The translations under genes were made by a program, and so were the position numbers. This document shows, piece after piece, positions 9,509-18,426 of a stretch of 64,000 nt of DNA. The stretch lies in contig CP144172.1 in the NCBI GenBank assembly GCA_039636865.1, forward strand, positions 1,488,001-1,552,000, given 5' to 3'. The notes under the pieces were generated by a model. That model was not told the DNA's origin. It was given only the letters and a program-made list of their open reading frames with translations, and did not search any database. Each line of letters opens with the position of its first letter. Within the stretch, counting starts at the first letter, position 1. Source of the DNA: Dermatophilaceae bacterium Sec6.4. Lineage in GTDB: Bacteria; Actinomycetota; Actinomycetes; Actinomycetales; Dermatophilaceae.

Positions 9509-9733
9509 TCACTGACCGGCCTCGTCGTTGCTCTTGTCACCCTCGTTGGCGTCGTTGCCGCCGCCGAAATGCTTGTCGACCGCGTCCTGGCCCTTGTCGA
9601 TCTGGTCGGAGTACTTGTCGTCGGTCTTGCTGTCGACGAAGTCTCCGCCCTTCTCCACACCCTGGCTGACCTTGTCGGGGTTGTTGTTGGCGAATTCGGT
9701 CGCCTTGTCCTTGGCGCTGTCGAACAGTCCCAT
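9509..9733 (-). CDS. Rv0909/MT0933-type antitoxin-like protein (orphan)
   Basis: A 74-residue, very acidic, soluble protein beginning MGLFDSAKDKATEFANNNPD and ending in a Gly/Asn/Asp tail. The MGLFDKAKD start with repeated short amphipathic D/K-rich segments (VSQGVEKGGDFVDSKTDDKY) is typical of the MT0933-like antitoxin family (the Rv0909 antitoxin of M. tuberculosis). A GGGAG Shine-Dalgarno precedes ATG 9733. No toxin gene (in Rv0909-Rv0910 an SRPBCC protein) is adjacent, so either the family is used as a general stress protein here or the antitoxin is solitary. Confidence 0.72.
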   Translation of the reverse strand: MGLFDSAKDKATEFANNNPDKVSQGVEKGGDFVDSKTDDKYSDQIDKGQDAVDKHFGGGNDANEGDKSNDEAGQ

Positions 9734-9935
9734 GAATTGCTCCCTGTCATCGAGCACGACGTCGTGTCGTTGCGTTGACATCTAGATAAACACAACTTGC
9801 ACCTCGCAGGATGCGCCGAGCCGCCAGTAGCGGTGGGCGAAAAGCGTGACTGCGCTGATGTGGCAGGGCCGGCGACCCCTTGCGGGTGGATCTCACATCG
9901 GGAGAGGAACCGGCGTCGGAACAAGATTGACGAGT

Positions 9936-10009
9936 TGGAGCGGGTGACGAGAATCGAACTCGCGTAGCCAGTTTGGAAGACTGGGGCTCTACCATTGAGC
10001 TACACCCGC
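9936..10009 (-). tRNA. tRNA-Gly (anticodon TCC)
   Basis: On the minus strand the acceptor GCGGGTG pairs with CACCCGC and CCA is encoded. The D arm contains GCTCAATGGTAGAGC, the anticodon loop CTTCCAA gives TCC (reads GGA), and the T arm contains GAGTTCGATTCTC. All arms pair properly. Confidence 0.96.
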
Positions 10010-10135
10010 ACGGCGCTGGACCTCCCGAGATCTACCTTGTGGTGGAAGTCGGTGTGCCGAGGCGATAGCGTACTGGCTCGCAGCACCGGATCCGAATTCG
10101 GCGCAGCGCATCGGGCAGTCGCCGGGTGTGATGAA

Positions 10136-10209
10136 CGGGGTATGGCGCAGTTTGGTAGCGCGTCCGCTTTGGGAGCGGAAGGCCGCAGGTTCAAATCCTG
10201 TTACCCCGA
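10136..10209 (+). tRNA. tRNA-Pro (anticodon TGG)
   Basis: The acceptor CGGGGTA pairs with TACCCCG, followed by discriminator A with no encoded CCA. The D arm contains GCGCAGTTTGGTAGCGC, the anticodon stem CCGCT/AGCGG carries a TTTGGGA loop giving TGG, and the T arm contains CAGGTTCAAATCCTG. Divergent from tRNA-Gly with a 126-nt gap. Confidence 0.96.
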
Positions 10210-10225
10210 CTTGAATGAACGCGGT

Positions 10226-10292
10226 GGGGGTAACGCCCGATGCTGGGAGCGGGCGGAACGAAGTGAGCCCGCGGTTCCTGTTACCCCGACTT
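10226..10292 (+). repeat. Degenerate tRNA-Pro-derived copy (mini-tRNA-like)
   Basis: Just after tRNA-Pro three blocks of that gene recur in order: GGGGTAACGCC (compare GGGGTATGGCG), TGGGAGCGG from the anticodon arm (10244-10252, original 10170-10178), and a 17-nt 3' end TCCTGTTACCCCGACTT (10276-10292, original 10196-10212). The D arm is missing and an unrelated hairpin (GCGGGC/GCCCGC stem around GGAACGAAGTGA) replaces the T-arm region. GGGGTAAC and GTTACCCC can still pair as an 8-bp acceptor-like stem. It may be a decayed tandem duplication or an old integration scar. The rest of 10293-10452 shows nothing clear beyond the tig leader. Confidence 0.7.
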
Positions 10293-10452
10293 TTCCAGGT
10301 CCTGCAGAGGTCCCGGTTTGCTCGAGTGCCGCCCCGTCAGGGAGCATGGCAGGCGGTCCCCGCTCTCACCGCCCGGCTGACCCGGGACACCGACGCTCGC
10401 CAATTGACGTCCGCCGGCCAGAGAGCACCTTTCAAACTATGGAGTCTGTGCA

Positions 10453-11850
10453 GTGAAGAGCGCCGTCGACACCCTGAGCCCGACCCGGGTCAAGTTGACC
10501 ATCGAGGTCCCCTACGCCGAGCTTGAGCCGAGCGTCAGCGCGGCTTACAAGACGATCGGCGACCAGATCCAGGTCCCCGGATTCCGCCGCGGCAAGGTGC
10601 CCGCGCGGATCATCGACCAGCGGGTCGGTCGCGGCGCCGTGCTGCAGGAGGCCGTCAACGAGGCGCTCCCGCAGTTCTACGGCCAGGCGATCGAGGAGAG
10701 CGACGTCATTCCGCTCGGCCAGCCCGAGGTGGAGATCACCGACGTTCCGTCCGCCGTGGGGGAGGAGCTGAAGTTCACCGTCGAGGTCGACGTCCGCCCG
10801 CAGTTCGACCTTCCGGACTTCTCCGCGATCAGCGTGACCGTTGACGCGTTCGAGGTCACGGACGAGGACGTCGACGCCGAGATCGAAACGCTGCGTGAGC
10901 GCTTCGGCACGCTGTCGCCGGTCGAGCGCGCCGCAGTCGATGGTGACTCGCTCACCATCGACCTGTCCGCCACCATCGGCGACGACAAGATCGATGACGT
11001 GACTGGTGTGTCCTACCTGGTCGGCAGCGGCAACATGCTCGACGGACTCGACGAGGCCGTTACCGGGCTGTCGGCCGGCGAAACCGCGACGTTCGATGCC
11101 GCATTGGCCGGTGGAGAGCACGAGGGCAAGACCGCCACCTGCACTGTGGTGGTGCAGTCGGTCAAGGAGCGTCAGCTGCCCGAGGTCGACGACGAGTTCG
11201 CCCAGTTGGCCTCTGAGCACGACACCGTGGCCGAGTTGCGCGCCGAGATGACCGCTCAGGCGCAGCGGCGTAAGCAGTTCGAGCAGGGCCTGCAGGCCCG
11301 CGACAGGGCGCTGGACCAGCTGCTGGAAGATCTGGATCTGGCCGTGCCGGCAAGCGTTGTGGAGGCAGAGGTGCGTCAGCACCTCGAGGGCGAAGACCGC
11401 CTCGAGGACGAGGAGCACCGCGCCGAGGTCACCAAGAGCACCACCAAGGCGATGCAGAGCCAGTTCGTGCTGGACAAGATCGTGGAGGAGAAGCAGGTCC
11501 AGGTCTCCCAGGAGGAGCTCATCGAGTACCTCATCATGTCGGCGCAGCAGTACGGCATGGATCCCAACCAGTTCGCGCAGGCCCTGGATCAGAACGGGCA
11601 GGTGCCCGCCGTTATGGGTGAGGTTGCCCGCCGCAAGGCCCTGAGCACCGTCCTGGAGGCCATCACGGTGATCGACACCAATGGTGAGACCGTCGACCTG
11701 GATGCGCTGACCGAGTCCGAAGAAGACTCAGACGAGACAGCTGCAGTAGACGAGACAGCCGCCGTGGACGAAACAGCCGCGACGGACACTGTGGATGCTG
11801 AGCCGGTAGTTTCCGATGACGCCGCAGCAGAAGAGTCGACCAAGGCCTGA
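10453..11850 (+). CDS. tig: Trigger factor, ribosome-associated chaperone and peptidyl-prolyl isomerase
   Basis: A 465-residue protein. The N-terminal ribosome-binding domain has the signature GFRRGKVPARIID (about residues 38-50), followed by an FKBP-like PPIase domain (about 150-240) and a helical C-terminal chaperone domain. It binds nascent chains at the ribosome exit tunnel. Start is GTG 10453. After about residue 420 there is an acidic low-complexity tail with three DETAA repeats, common in actinobacteria. It stands upstream of clpP1P2 and clpX in the conserved protein-quality-control order but has its own terminator. Confidence 0.97.
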   Translation: MKSAVDTLSPTRVKLTIEVPYAELEPSVSAAYKTIGDQIQVPGFRRGKVPARIIDQRVGRGAVLQEAVNEALPQFYGQAIEESDVIPLGQPEVEITDVPSAVGEELKFTVEVDVRPQFDLPDFSAISVTVDAFEVTDEDVDAEIETLRERFGTLSPVERAAVDGDSLTIDLSATIGDDKIDDVTGVSYLVGSGNMLDGLDEAVTGLSAGETATFDAALAGGEHEGKTATCTVVVQSVKERQLPEVDDEFAQLASEHDTVAELRAEMTAQAQRRKQFEQGLQARDRALDQLLEDLDLAVPASVVEAEVRQHLEGEDRLEDEEHRAEVTKSTTKAMQSQFVLDKIVEEKQVQVSQEELIEYLIMSAQQYGMDPNQFAQALDQNGQVPAVMGEVARRKALSTVLEAITVIDTNGETVDLDALTESEEDSDETAAVDETAAVDETAATDTVDAEPVVSDDAAAEESTKA

Positions 11851-11871
11851 ATCGACCTACATCTCAGCGAG

Positions 11872-11898
11872 GCCCGCGCACCAGCTCGATGCGCGGGC
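11872..11898 (+). terminator. Intrinsic terminator after tig
   Basis: A perfect 9-bp GC-rich stem (GCCCGCGCA/TGCGCGGGC) with a 9-nt loop, 21 nt after the tig stop, followed by TT. It has no long U-run, as is usual in actinobacteria. Apart from it, 11851-12073 holds only the clpP1 leader. Confidence 0.75.
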
Positions 11899-12073
11899 TT
11901 CGCCGTGCTCCAGCCCCGCCATCGATCACTTGCGCTGACGGCGAACATGGCCCGATTGCGGGACGGAACGACGCGGATCGAGCGTTAGGGTCGATGAGAA
12001 GCCGATTTGACTGCTCCGATCCGCCGGCTCGATCAGCGGGTCGTAGCCCCCTGACAGGAGAGATGAGACGACC

Positions 12074-12688
12074 TTGAGTGACATTGCGAAGGTCTCGATG
12101 GCTACCCAGGCACCTGGTGGCGGCCTCGACGATCAGATCTACAACCGGCTGCTGAAGGAACGCATCATCTTCCTCGGCTCCGACGTGCGTGACGACAACG
12201 CCAACGTGATCGCCGCGCAGCTGCTGCTGCTGACGGCCGAAGACCCCGAAGCCGACATCTGGCTCTACATCAACAGCCCCGGCGGGTCGATCTCGGCCGG
12301 GATGGCGATCTTCGACACGATGAACTGGATTCCCAACGACGTGGCGACGGTCGCGATGGGGATGGCCGCCAGCATGGGTCAGTTCCTGCTGTCAGCGGGT
12401 ACCCCGGGCAAGCGTTACGCCACCCCGAACGCGCGGGTCATGATGCACCAGCCGTCCGGCGGTCTCGGCGGCACGGCATCCGACATCAAGATCCAGGCCG
12501 AGCAGATGCTGTTCATCAAGGGCAAGATGGCCGAGCTCATTGCCCAGCACACCGGGCAGACCGTCGAGCAGATCACCGAGGATTCGGACCGGGACCGTTG
12601 GTTCTCGGCTGCAGAGGCCAAGGAGTACGGCTTCGTCGATCACGTCTTCGAACGTTCCGAGGACGCCCCTGGCGAGGTGAAGGTATGA
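12074..12688 (+). CDS. clpP1: ATP-dependent Clp protease proteolytic subunit 1
   Basis: A 204-residue serine peptidase of the ClpP1P2 tetradecamer, which degrades proteins fed by ClpX or ClpC. Catalytic Ser100 lies in GMAASMGQF and His125 in [11 protein letters not shown]; the Asp is near residue 174. The start is most likely TTG 12074 with AGGAG at 12056-12060 (13-nt spacing); ATG 12098 (MATQAPGGG) is a plausible alternative. The stop overlaps the clpP2 ATG by 4 nt. Confidence 0.95.
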   Translation: MSDIAKVSMATQAPGGGLDDQIYNRLLKERIIFLGSDVRDDNANVIAAQLLLLTAEDPEADIWLYINSPGGSISAGMAIFDTMNWIPNDVATVAMGMAASMGQFLLSAGTPGKRYATPNARVMMHQPSGGLGGTASDIKIQAEQMLFIKGKMAELIAQHTGQTVEQITEDSDRDRWFSAAEAKEYGFVDHVFERSEDAPGEVKV

Positions 12689-13374
12689 CCAACTGGACTG
12701 ATCCGAGTGGAGCACAGATGAATTCGCCGTATGGGGGCCACGCCGGCTATGCCGGTGCAGGGCCGAGCAGCCGCTACATCCTGCCGCAGTTCGAAGAGCG
12801 CACTGCCTACGGCATGAAGCGGTCCGACCCGTACAACAAGCTGTTCGAGGACCGCATCATCTTCCTCGGCGTGCAGGTGGACGACGCGTCCGCGGACGAC
12901 ATCATCGCGCAGCTGATCGTGCTGGAGAGTCAGGATCCCGACCGCGACATCCTGATGTACATCAACTCTCCGGGCGGCTCGTTCACTGCGTTGACGGCGA
13001 TCTACGACACGATGCAGTACATCCGCCCCGACGTGCAGACGTTCGTGGTCGGCCAGGCTGCCTCAGCGGCCGCCGTCCTGCTGGGGGCGGGAGCGAAGGG
13101 CAAGCGGTACGCACTGCCCAACGCGCGGATCCTGATCCACCAGCCCGCGATGGAGGGCACCGGCGGTACTGCGTCCGACCTGGAGGTCACCGCCAATGAG
13201 ATCTTCCGGATGCGCGAATGGCTCGAGGACACGCTGGCCTTCCACTGCGGCACAACCGCAGACAAGGTCCGCAGGGATATCGAGCGCGACAAGATCCTCA
13301 CCTCCGCCCAGGCCAAGGAGTACGGCCTGATCGACCAGGTGCTGACCAGTCGTAAGGCCTCGGCCGAGGACTGA
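12685..13374 (+). CDS. clpP2: ATP-dependent Clp protease proteolytic subunit 2
   Basis: A 229-residue ClpP partner subunit. Catalytic Ser127 is in [13 protein letters not shown] and His152 in [10 protein letters not shown]. The start ATG 12685 forms an ATGA overlap with the clpP1 stop; an internal ATG at 12718 would trim 11 residues. In actinobacteria ClpP1 and ClpP2 form a mixed two-ring complex, and the coupled order fits that stoichiometry. Confidence 0.96.
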   Translation: MTNWTDPSGAQMNSPYGGHAGYAGAGPSSRYILPQFEERTAYGMKRSDPYNKLFEDRIIFLGVQVDDASADDIIAQLIVLESQDPDRDILMYINSPGGSFTALTAIYDTMQYIRPDVQTFVVGQAASAAAVLLGAGAKGKRYALPNARILIHQPAMEGTGGTASDLEVTANEIFRMREWLEDTLAFHCGTTADKVRRDIERDKILTSAQAKEYGLIDQVLTSRKASAED

Positions 13375-13393
13375 CAGTCCCGCACGACAACAC

Positions 13394-13427
13394 GGTCGCC
13401 GCGCGCTGCACCGAGCGCGCGGCGACC
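13394..13427 (+). terminator. Intrinsic terminator after clpP1-clpP2
   Basis: A perfect 14-bp stem (GGTCGCCGCGCGCT with AGCGCGCGGCGACC) and a 6-nt loop, 19 nt after the clpP2 stop. There is no U-run. Confidence 0.8.
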
Positions 13428-13456
13428 ATGTCGTAGGTGTCTCCTATGGTCGATGC

Positions 13457-13672
13457 ATGAGCATCCGCAAAGGAACCACCGTCAGTTGGAGCTGGGGCAA
13501 CGGCACCGCGAAGGGCAGCGTGGTGGCCGTCCACCACGAGAAGGTGACCCGCACCATCGAGGGCAGCGAGATCACCCGCAACGGCAGTGACGACGATCCG
13601 GCGTACGAAATCGAGCAGGACGACGGTGGCTCGGTGCTGAAGCTGCGCAGCGAGGTCGAGCGCGCCGGATAG
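13457..13672 (+). CDS. Small HVA1/DUF2945-family (TUDOR-like) protein
   Basis: A 71-residue protein, MSIRKGTTVSWSWGNGTAKG, with the full DUF2945/hypervirulence-associated TUDOR-like pattern: KGTxVSWxWGxGxAxGxV, the KVTRTIEGSEITRNGSDDDP strand, then AYEIEQDDGGSVLKLRSEV. The biochemical role of this family is unknown. There is no Shine-Dalgarno, but TATGGT lies at 13445-13450, 12 nt before the ATG, suggesting a leaderless mRNA. It sits alone between clpP2 and clpX. Confidence 0.85.
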   Translation: MSIRKGTTVSWSWGNGTAKGSVVAVHHEKVTRTIEGSEITRNGSDDDPAYEIEQDDGGSVLKLRSEVERAG

Positions 13673-13836
13673 GTCACCCCGCCGCCGCCAGATCCATTGC
13701 GCCGACAGCGGACAGGCGTGACTTGTGTCGCCATACCGAGTTTCAATAACGGGGCGAGGGTGTGGCGACAGGTAGCGTCTGCACGTCAGATCACAGCTCG
13801 ACAGCGAGCGTCATTACCGCATGAGAGGAACGACAC

Positions 13837-15123
13837 GTGGCACGCATCGGAGAGGGCGGTGACCTGCTCAAGTGCTCGTTCTGCGGGAAGAGCCAGAAGC
13901 AGGTCAAGAAGCTGATCGCCGGGCCGGGGGTCTACATCTGCGACGAATGCATCGACCTGTGCAACGAGATCATCGAAGAAGAACTCGCCGAGACCACCGA
14001 TGTGGGTCTGGACAAGCTGCCCAAGCCGCGTGAGATCTTCGACTTCCTCGAGCAGTACGTCGTCGGCCAGGAATCGGCGAAACGCGCCCTGTCCGTCGCG
14101 GTCTACAACCACTACAAGCGCATCCAGGCGGCAGGCGAGACCTCCAAGAAGGACTCCTCAGCGGTCGAGATCGCCAAGTCCAACATTCTGCTCATCGGTC
14201 CGACCGGTTGCGGTAAGACCTACCTCGCCCAGACCCTCGCCCGCATGCTCAATGTCCCGTTCGCCATCGCCGATGCAACGGCGCTGACCGAGGCGGGCTA
14301 CGTCGGCGAAGACGTCGAGAACATCTTGTTGAAGTTGATCCAGGCCGCCGACTTCGACGTGAAGAAGGCCGAGACCGGGATCATCTACATCGACGAGATC
14401 GACAAGGTCGCCCGTAAAAGTGAGAACCCCTCGATCACCCGCGACGTTTCCGGTGAGGGCGTGCAGCAGGCGTTGCTGAAGATTCTGGAGGGCACGACGG
14501 CCAGCGTTCCTCCGCAGGGCGGTCGCAAGCACCCGCACCAGGAGTTCATCCAGATCGACACCAGCAATGTGCTGTTCATCGTCGGCGGTGCCTTCGCCGG
14601 CCTGGAGAAGATCATCGAGACACGGGCGGGCAAACAGGGCCTGGGCTTCGGTGCGGAGCTGAAGCTCGCCACCAAGAATCTGCCCAGTTTCTCCGAGGTG
14701 CTTCCCGAAGACCTGATGAAGTTCGGTCTCATCCCTGAATTCATCGGCCGGTTGCCGGTGATCACCACTGTTGAGCCCCTGGAGCGCGACGGCCTCGTCT
14801 CGATCCTCACCGAGCCGCGGAACGCCCTCGTACGTCAGTACCAGCGGATGTTCGACATCGACGGGGTCGAGTTGGAATTCACCGGCGACTCGATCGAGGC
14901 AGTCGCCGAGCAGGCGATGCTGCGCGGCACTGGTGCGCGTGGTCTGCGCGCGATCCTCGAGGAAGTCCTGCTCCCGGTGATGTTCGACGTGCCCAGCGAC
15001 GACGGCATTGCCCGGGTCGTCATCACCCGCGAGGTCGTGCTCGACAACGTCAACCCGACCATCGTGCGTCGCGACGCGGCGCCGACCACCCGTAAGCGCC
15101 CACCGCGCAAGGAATCGGCCTGA
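13837..15123 (+). CDS. clpX: ClpX, ATP-binding unfoldase subunit of the Clp protease
   Basis: A 428-residue AAA+ unfoldase. The N-terminal zinc domain has [15 protein letters not shown] and ICDECIDLC (about residues 10-41); Walker A is GPTGCGKT and Walker [11 protein letters not shown]. The pore and IGF-type contacts lie in the central region, and the Clp C-terminal domain follows. GTG 13837 is preceded by GAGAGG (13823-13828). It delivers substrates to ClpP1P2, encoded just upstream but behind a terminator, so it is transcribed separately. Confidence 0.97.
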   Translation: MARIGEGGDLLKCSFCGKSQKQVKKLIAGPGVYICDECIDLCNEIIEEELAETTDVGLDKLPKPREIFDFLEQYVVGQESAKRALSVAVYNHYKRIQAAGETSKKDSSAVEIAKSNILLIGPTGCGKTYLAQTLARMLNVPFAIADATALTEAGYVGEDVENILLKLIQAADFDVKKAETGIIYIDEIDKVARKSENPSITRDVSGEGVQQALLKILEGTTASVPPQGGRKHPHQEFIQIDTSNVLFIVGGAFAGLEKIIETRAGKQGLGFGAELKLATKNLPSFSEVLPEDLMKFGLIPEFIGRLPVITTVEPLERDGLVSILTEPRNALVRQYQRMFDIDGVELEFTGDSIEAVAEQAMLRGTGARGLRAILEEVLLPVMFDVPSDDGIARVVITREVVLDNVNPTIVRRDAAPTTRKRPPRKESA

Positions 15124-15154
15124 CGTAGGTAGTTGGCAGCGTGTGTAGGTTCTC

Positions 15155-15703
15155 TCAGAGGTCGGTGTCGGTCGAGGTGAGTTGGCGGCGCCACCACAGT
15201 GCGACGCCTGCCAGGCCACACAGGCCTGCCACGGACAGGTAGCCGCCGGCAGCGACACCGGTGTGCGCCAGCACCAGCGCCACGATCCAGGTCAGCGCGG
15301 TCAAGGCGCCGACGACGCAGGTCCGGGTGCCCCAGCGCACGAGTACGGCACGGCCGACCGGCGCGCCCGGATGGCCGTGCGCAGCCAGGGTCGCGCAACC
15401 ATGGTTCAGCAACAACGCGAGGGCCGCCACTAGCGTGAATCCGTCAACGCCGCGGGTCCCGGCCCATACCCATCCCAGTGCGGTGATAATCGTCAGGATG
15501 TGCGCGCCGATACCGGTGGCGTCAATGAGCAGGACAGCCAGCGCGGCTGCGAATACCACCAGTTCCAGGGCATTGACACCCGCAGCGAGCACGATGAGCA
15601 GTTGCACCAGGCCGGCACCCAACACCGCCGCCAGAAGTATGAGAAGTCGGTGTGGGTGCAGGTCGAAGACGGTGGCAGAGTCGATCCGCTTCCGGACGGT
15701 CAT
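15155..15703 (-). CDS. Uncharacterised multi-TM protein (end of the DUF58 cluster)
   Basis: A 182-residue hydrophobic protein of about five TM helices (roughly 18-40, 45-65, 70-100, 125-150, 152-170) with a short charged N-terminus (MTVRKRIDSATVFDLHPHR). I do not recognise a domain. It is the last gene of the minus-strand MoxR-DUF58 cluster: its ATG overlaps the DUF58 stop (ATGA). Related clusters often end with small membrane proteins, so a supporting membrane role is likely but inferred. Convergent with clpX. Confidence 0.75.
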   Translation of the reverse strand: MTVRKRIDSATVFDLHPHRLLILLAAVLGAGLVQLLIVLAAGVNALELVVFAAALAVLLIDATGIGAHILTIITALGWVWAGTRGVDGFTLVAALALLLNHGCATLAAHGHPGAPVGRAVLVRWGTRTCVVGALTALTWIVALVLAHTGVAAGGYLSVAGLCGLAGVALWWRRQLTSTDTDL

Positions 15704-16959
15704 CTGTTGCGGCTTCCGCGGCCGGCTGCGGCCATCCGCCGCAGCACGGGGTCCAGAGAACCCGGTCCGCGCCAGGGCACGACCGCGAGGCCGTGTTGTT
15801 GCAGACCATCGATGCGGACCTGGCGCTGCAGCATGCTCAACCGTTGGGCGGCGTCATCGACACCTTCCGGCCGGGGCTGGGAGTCCACGATCACGGTTGG
15901 CAGGCCTCGTTGTGCTGCTCCCGCAGCAAGAACGGTCGCCGCCGTTCCCGTCAACGGAGTCACGACGACGATGAGCGTCCCACGCGATGCGGCAATGCGG
16001 TTACGGGGCGCCGAACCCGCGCGACCGACGGGCGCGGACCGTACCCCCGACAGCTCGTAGAGGATCCGCCGCAGTTGCGCTGATCCACCCCGGCTACGCA
16101 GCCGTCCCGGGGTGACACCGCTGATGACCCGCAGACCGACCCGCTCGCCGCGGTGCAGCAGATGGGCCGCCATCGCAGCGCAGGCGCGGACGCCGATGTC
16201 GAGCGACGTGTCGGAGGGAGTGGCCGGATCGCCGTATTCGTCCTCTGCGTCGAGCACGAGCAGGATCTCGCTGTCCAGCTCGGCGTACATGGTGCATACG
16301 TGCAACTGTCCGGTCCGAGCCGAGATCGGCCAGTGGATCCGGCGTAACCGGTCACCGCTCTGGAAGATCCGCAGGTCGGCGAATTCGGACCCGTCACCCT
16401 GCCGCACGCTGCGGTTGGCCCCGATCAGACCGGTCGGTCGGGGTGCGCTCCCGGTTGCTGAGAACGGTGGCACGGCCGGGGTGACTCGGGTTCTGACCGG
16501 ATGGAACGAGAGTGGCCCGGCGCGAAAACCGGACCACGAGCTCCACAACATGCAGCTGCCGGAGCCCACGTCGGCGGGCCCCCAGCGTCGTGACCACCAC
16601 CTCATCGCCAGTTCCGCCTGCCCGTCACCGGGGGTCGCGACCAGCACGCCCGAGCGGGGATCCATCACGACCTGCGGGGTCGACCGCACGAACGCGTGCA
16701 CCGTTTCCGCGCCGTCCGTATCCGTGACCTGAAGGGTCCAGTCCTGCGCGATGTCCTCACCCGTCCTGGCGGAGGTCGAGGGCGTCGCGACACCCGGATG
16801 ACCGTGCGGCCGCTCCAGCAGCGACCAGGAGAAGATGATCAACAGCGGCGCTGCGAGGACCACGAGGTCGGGCTCATGGGTCAGCACCGCGATCAGCAGC
16901 AGGCCGCCCGCCAGTGCGGCGGCGGTGATCAGTGCCGGGGTGGGCCGCCACTGGGTCAT
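15700..16959 (-). CDS. DUF58 domain protein
   Basis: A 419-residue protein with two N-terminal TM helices (about residues 8-45). The DUF58 core is in the middle (NRSVRQGDGSEFADLRIFQSGDRLRRIHWPISARTG), including the conserved GD..R.IHW motif, followed by a vWA-like fold (ILLVLDAEDEYGDP). DUF58 proteins pair with MoxR AAA ATPases, which act as chaperones for metal or complex assembly; the target is unknown. Start is ATG 16959, 7 nt after the moxR stop. Confidence 0.9.
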   Translation of the reverse strand: MTQWRPTPALITAAALAGGLLLIAVLTHEPDLVVLAAPLLIIFSWSLLERPHGHPGVATPSTSARTGEDIAQDWTLQVTDTDGAETVHAFVRSTPQVVMDPRSGVLVATPGDGQAELAMRWWSRRWGPADVGSGSCMLWSSWSGFRAGPLSFHPVRTRVTPAVPPFSATGSAPRPTGLIGANRSVRQGDGSEFADLRIFQSGDRLRRIHWPISARTGQLHVCTMYAELDSEILLVLDAEDEYGDPATPSDTSLDIGVRACAAMAAHLLHRGERVGLRVISGVTPGRLRSRGGSAQLRRILYELSGVRSAPVGRAGSAPRNRIAASRGTLIVVVTPLTGTAATVLAAGAAQRGLPTVIVDSQPRPEGVDDAAQRLSMLQRQVRIDGLQQHGLAVVPWRGPGSLDPVLRRMAAAGRGSRNR

Positions 16960-16966
16960 GGTGGTG

Positions 16967-17938
16967 TCACGACCGGGCCCGGGAGGACGGCGCAGGGACC
17001 GCATCCAGCAGTTCGCGGACGATATCGGTGCCGGTGATCGAGGTCATCCACAGTTCCGGCAGCACTGCGACGCGATGAGCCAGGACTGCCGTTGCGATGC
17101 TCTTGACATCCTCGGGTGTCACATAGTCACGTCCGCGCACCACGGCGACCGCCCGAGCCAGCAGCACCAGCCCGAGCGAGCCGCGTGGTGAGGCGCCCAT
17201 CGCCAACTGACCGTGCGTGCGGGTGGCGGCAGCCAGTCGGACGCAGTACTGGCTGACCGAAGGATCCACCACGACCTGCTCGACCGCAGCCTGCATCGCC
17301 AGCAGTTCCGCCGCGTCGACGACCGCCGACAACTGAATGTCCTCGGTGCGTCGGGCCATCCGGCGTGCCAGCACCTCCAGCTCCTCGATCTCGTCGGGGT
17401 AGCCGAACGCGACCCGGGACAGGAAGCGGTCCAGCTGAGCTTCGGGGAGCGGGTAGGTGCCCTCGTACTCCACCGGATTGGCGGTCGCGATGACGTGGAA
17501 GGGGCGCGGCAGCTCAAAGGTCTGACCCTCGATGGTGACCTGATGCTCCTGCATCGCCTCCAGCAGTGCCGCCTGGGTCTTGGGCGGTGTCCGGTTGATC
17601 TCATCGGCGAGCAGCAGCCCGGTGAAGACCGGCCCCTGCCGGAAGGCGAATTCGGCCCGACCCTGGTCGTAGACGAAGGAACCGGTCAGGTCCGAGGGCA
17701 ACAGGTCGGGAGTGAACTGGGCCCGCGCGAAGGACAGCCCCAGGGTCTGGGCGAACGAGCGGGCAGCCAGGGTCTTACCCAGACCGGGGTTGTCCTCGAT
17801 GAGCACGTGGCCGCCGGCCAGGATTGTCGCGAGGACCACCTCGAGCTGCTTGCGTTTGCCGATCACGGCGAGCTCGACCTGGTCCAACACCTCCCCGGCG
17901 CGGCGGGTGGTGTCGTTCGGTGTCATCAGTGTGGTCAT
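16967..17938 (-). CDS. MoxR-family AAA+ ATPase
   Basis: A 323-residue cytoplasmic ATPase. Walker A is in LIEDNPGLGKTLAARSF, Walker B is LLADEINRTPPKTQAALLEAM, and sensor 1 is FHVIATANPVEYEGTYPLPEAQLDRF. MoxR proteins remodel or mature partner proteins carrying vWA/DUF58 domains. The start ATG 17938 overlaps the stop of the upstream membrane gene (ATGA), and the DUF58 gene follows, as in most actinobacterial MoxR loci. Confidence 0.95.
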   Translation of the reverse strand: MTTLMTPNDTTRRAGEVLDQVELAVIGKRKQLEVVLATILAGGHVLIEDNPGLGKTLAARSFAQTLGLSFARAQFTPDLLPSDLTGSFVYDQGRAEFAFRQGPVFTGLLLADEINRTPPKTQAALLEAMQEHQVTIEGQTFELPRPFHVIATANPVEYEGTYPLPEAQLDRFLSRVAFGYPDEIEELEVLARRMARRTEDIQLSAVVDAAELLAMQAAVEQVVVDPSVSQYCVRLAAATRTHGQLAMGASPRGSLGLVLLARAVAVVRGRDYVTPEDVKSIATAVLAHRVAVLPELWMTSITGTDIVRELLDAVPAPSSRARS

Positions 17939-18426
17939 AGTTCCTCGATGGATGTGACGATACGGTCCAGCTGCTCCGGCCGCAGCCGAGGTGCGGGATC
18001 CGCGCGTAGATAGTCCGTGAGTTCGGTGGGCAGTTCCTGCAGGGTAGGAAGTCCGCGCAGCGGTCGTTGCTCCACCCGCTGGTCCACCAGGGCCGCCACG
18101 GTGGTCTGCAGGGACCGGGCTGCGGTGGGCGAGGCATGCCGGGTGCTCGTCGTCGTCACATCGGCGCACAACCGGTGCAGGTAACTTGCTGCCGGGTCGG
18201 TGCGGGCATACCGCAACTCGGGCTGCTCGGGCTCCTCCCACCTGATTTCGGACGCAGCAGCGAGCGAGTCCGCGCCGCACCACCAGAGCGCGCACCCGGC
18301 GAGCACGATCGCGGCGAGTAATGCGAGGTTGACCTGCGTAGTGCTCAGGTGGGCGCCGATGACAACGACCAGATAGCCGCCGACGACGAATGCGGCCCGC
18401 TTGATCCAGCGACGGGTGAGGGTCAC
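17935..18426 (-). CDS. Uncharacterised membrane protein of the MoxR-DUF58 cluster
   Basis: A 163-residue protein from GTG 18426, which overlaps the stop of the DUF4129 gene as GTGA. Two TM helices lie at about residues 10-55, followed by a soluble tail with YARTDPAASYLHRLCAD and a helical C-terminus. No family recognised. Between DUF4129 and MoxR genes a small two-TM protein is common, which supports it being a structural part of the same system. Confidence 0.8.
   Translation of the reverse strand: MTLTRRWIKRAAFVVGGYLVVVIGAHLSTTQVNLALLAAIVLAGCALWWCGADSLAAASEIRWEEPEQPELRYARTDPAASYLHRLCADVTTTSTRHASPTAARSLQTTVAALVDQRVEQRPLRGLPTLQELPTELTDYLRADPAPRLRPEQLDRIVTSIEEL

Noticed and set aside
11720..11850. 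DETAA repeats at the trigger factor C-terminus considered as a special domain
   Set aside because: Acidic low-complexity tails of this kind are usual in actinobacterial trigger factors.
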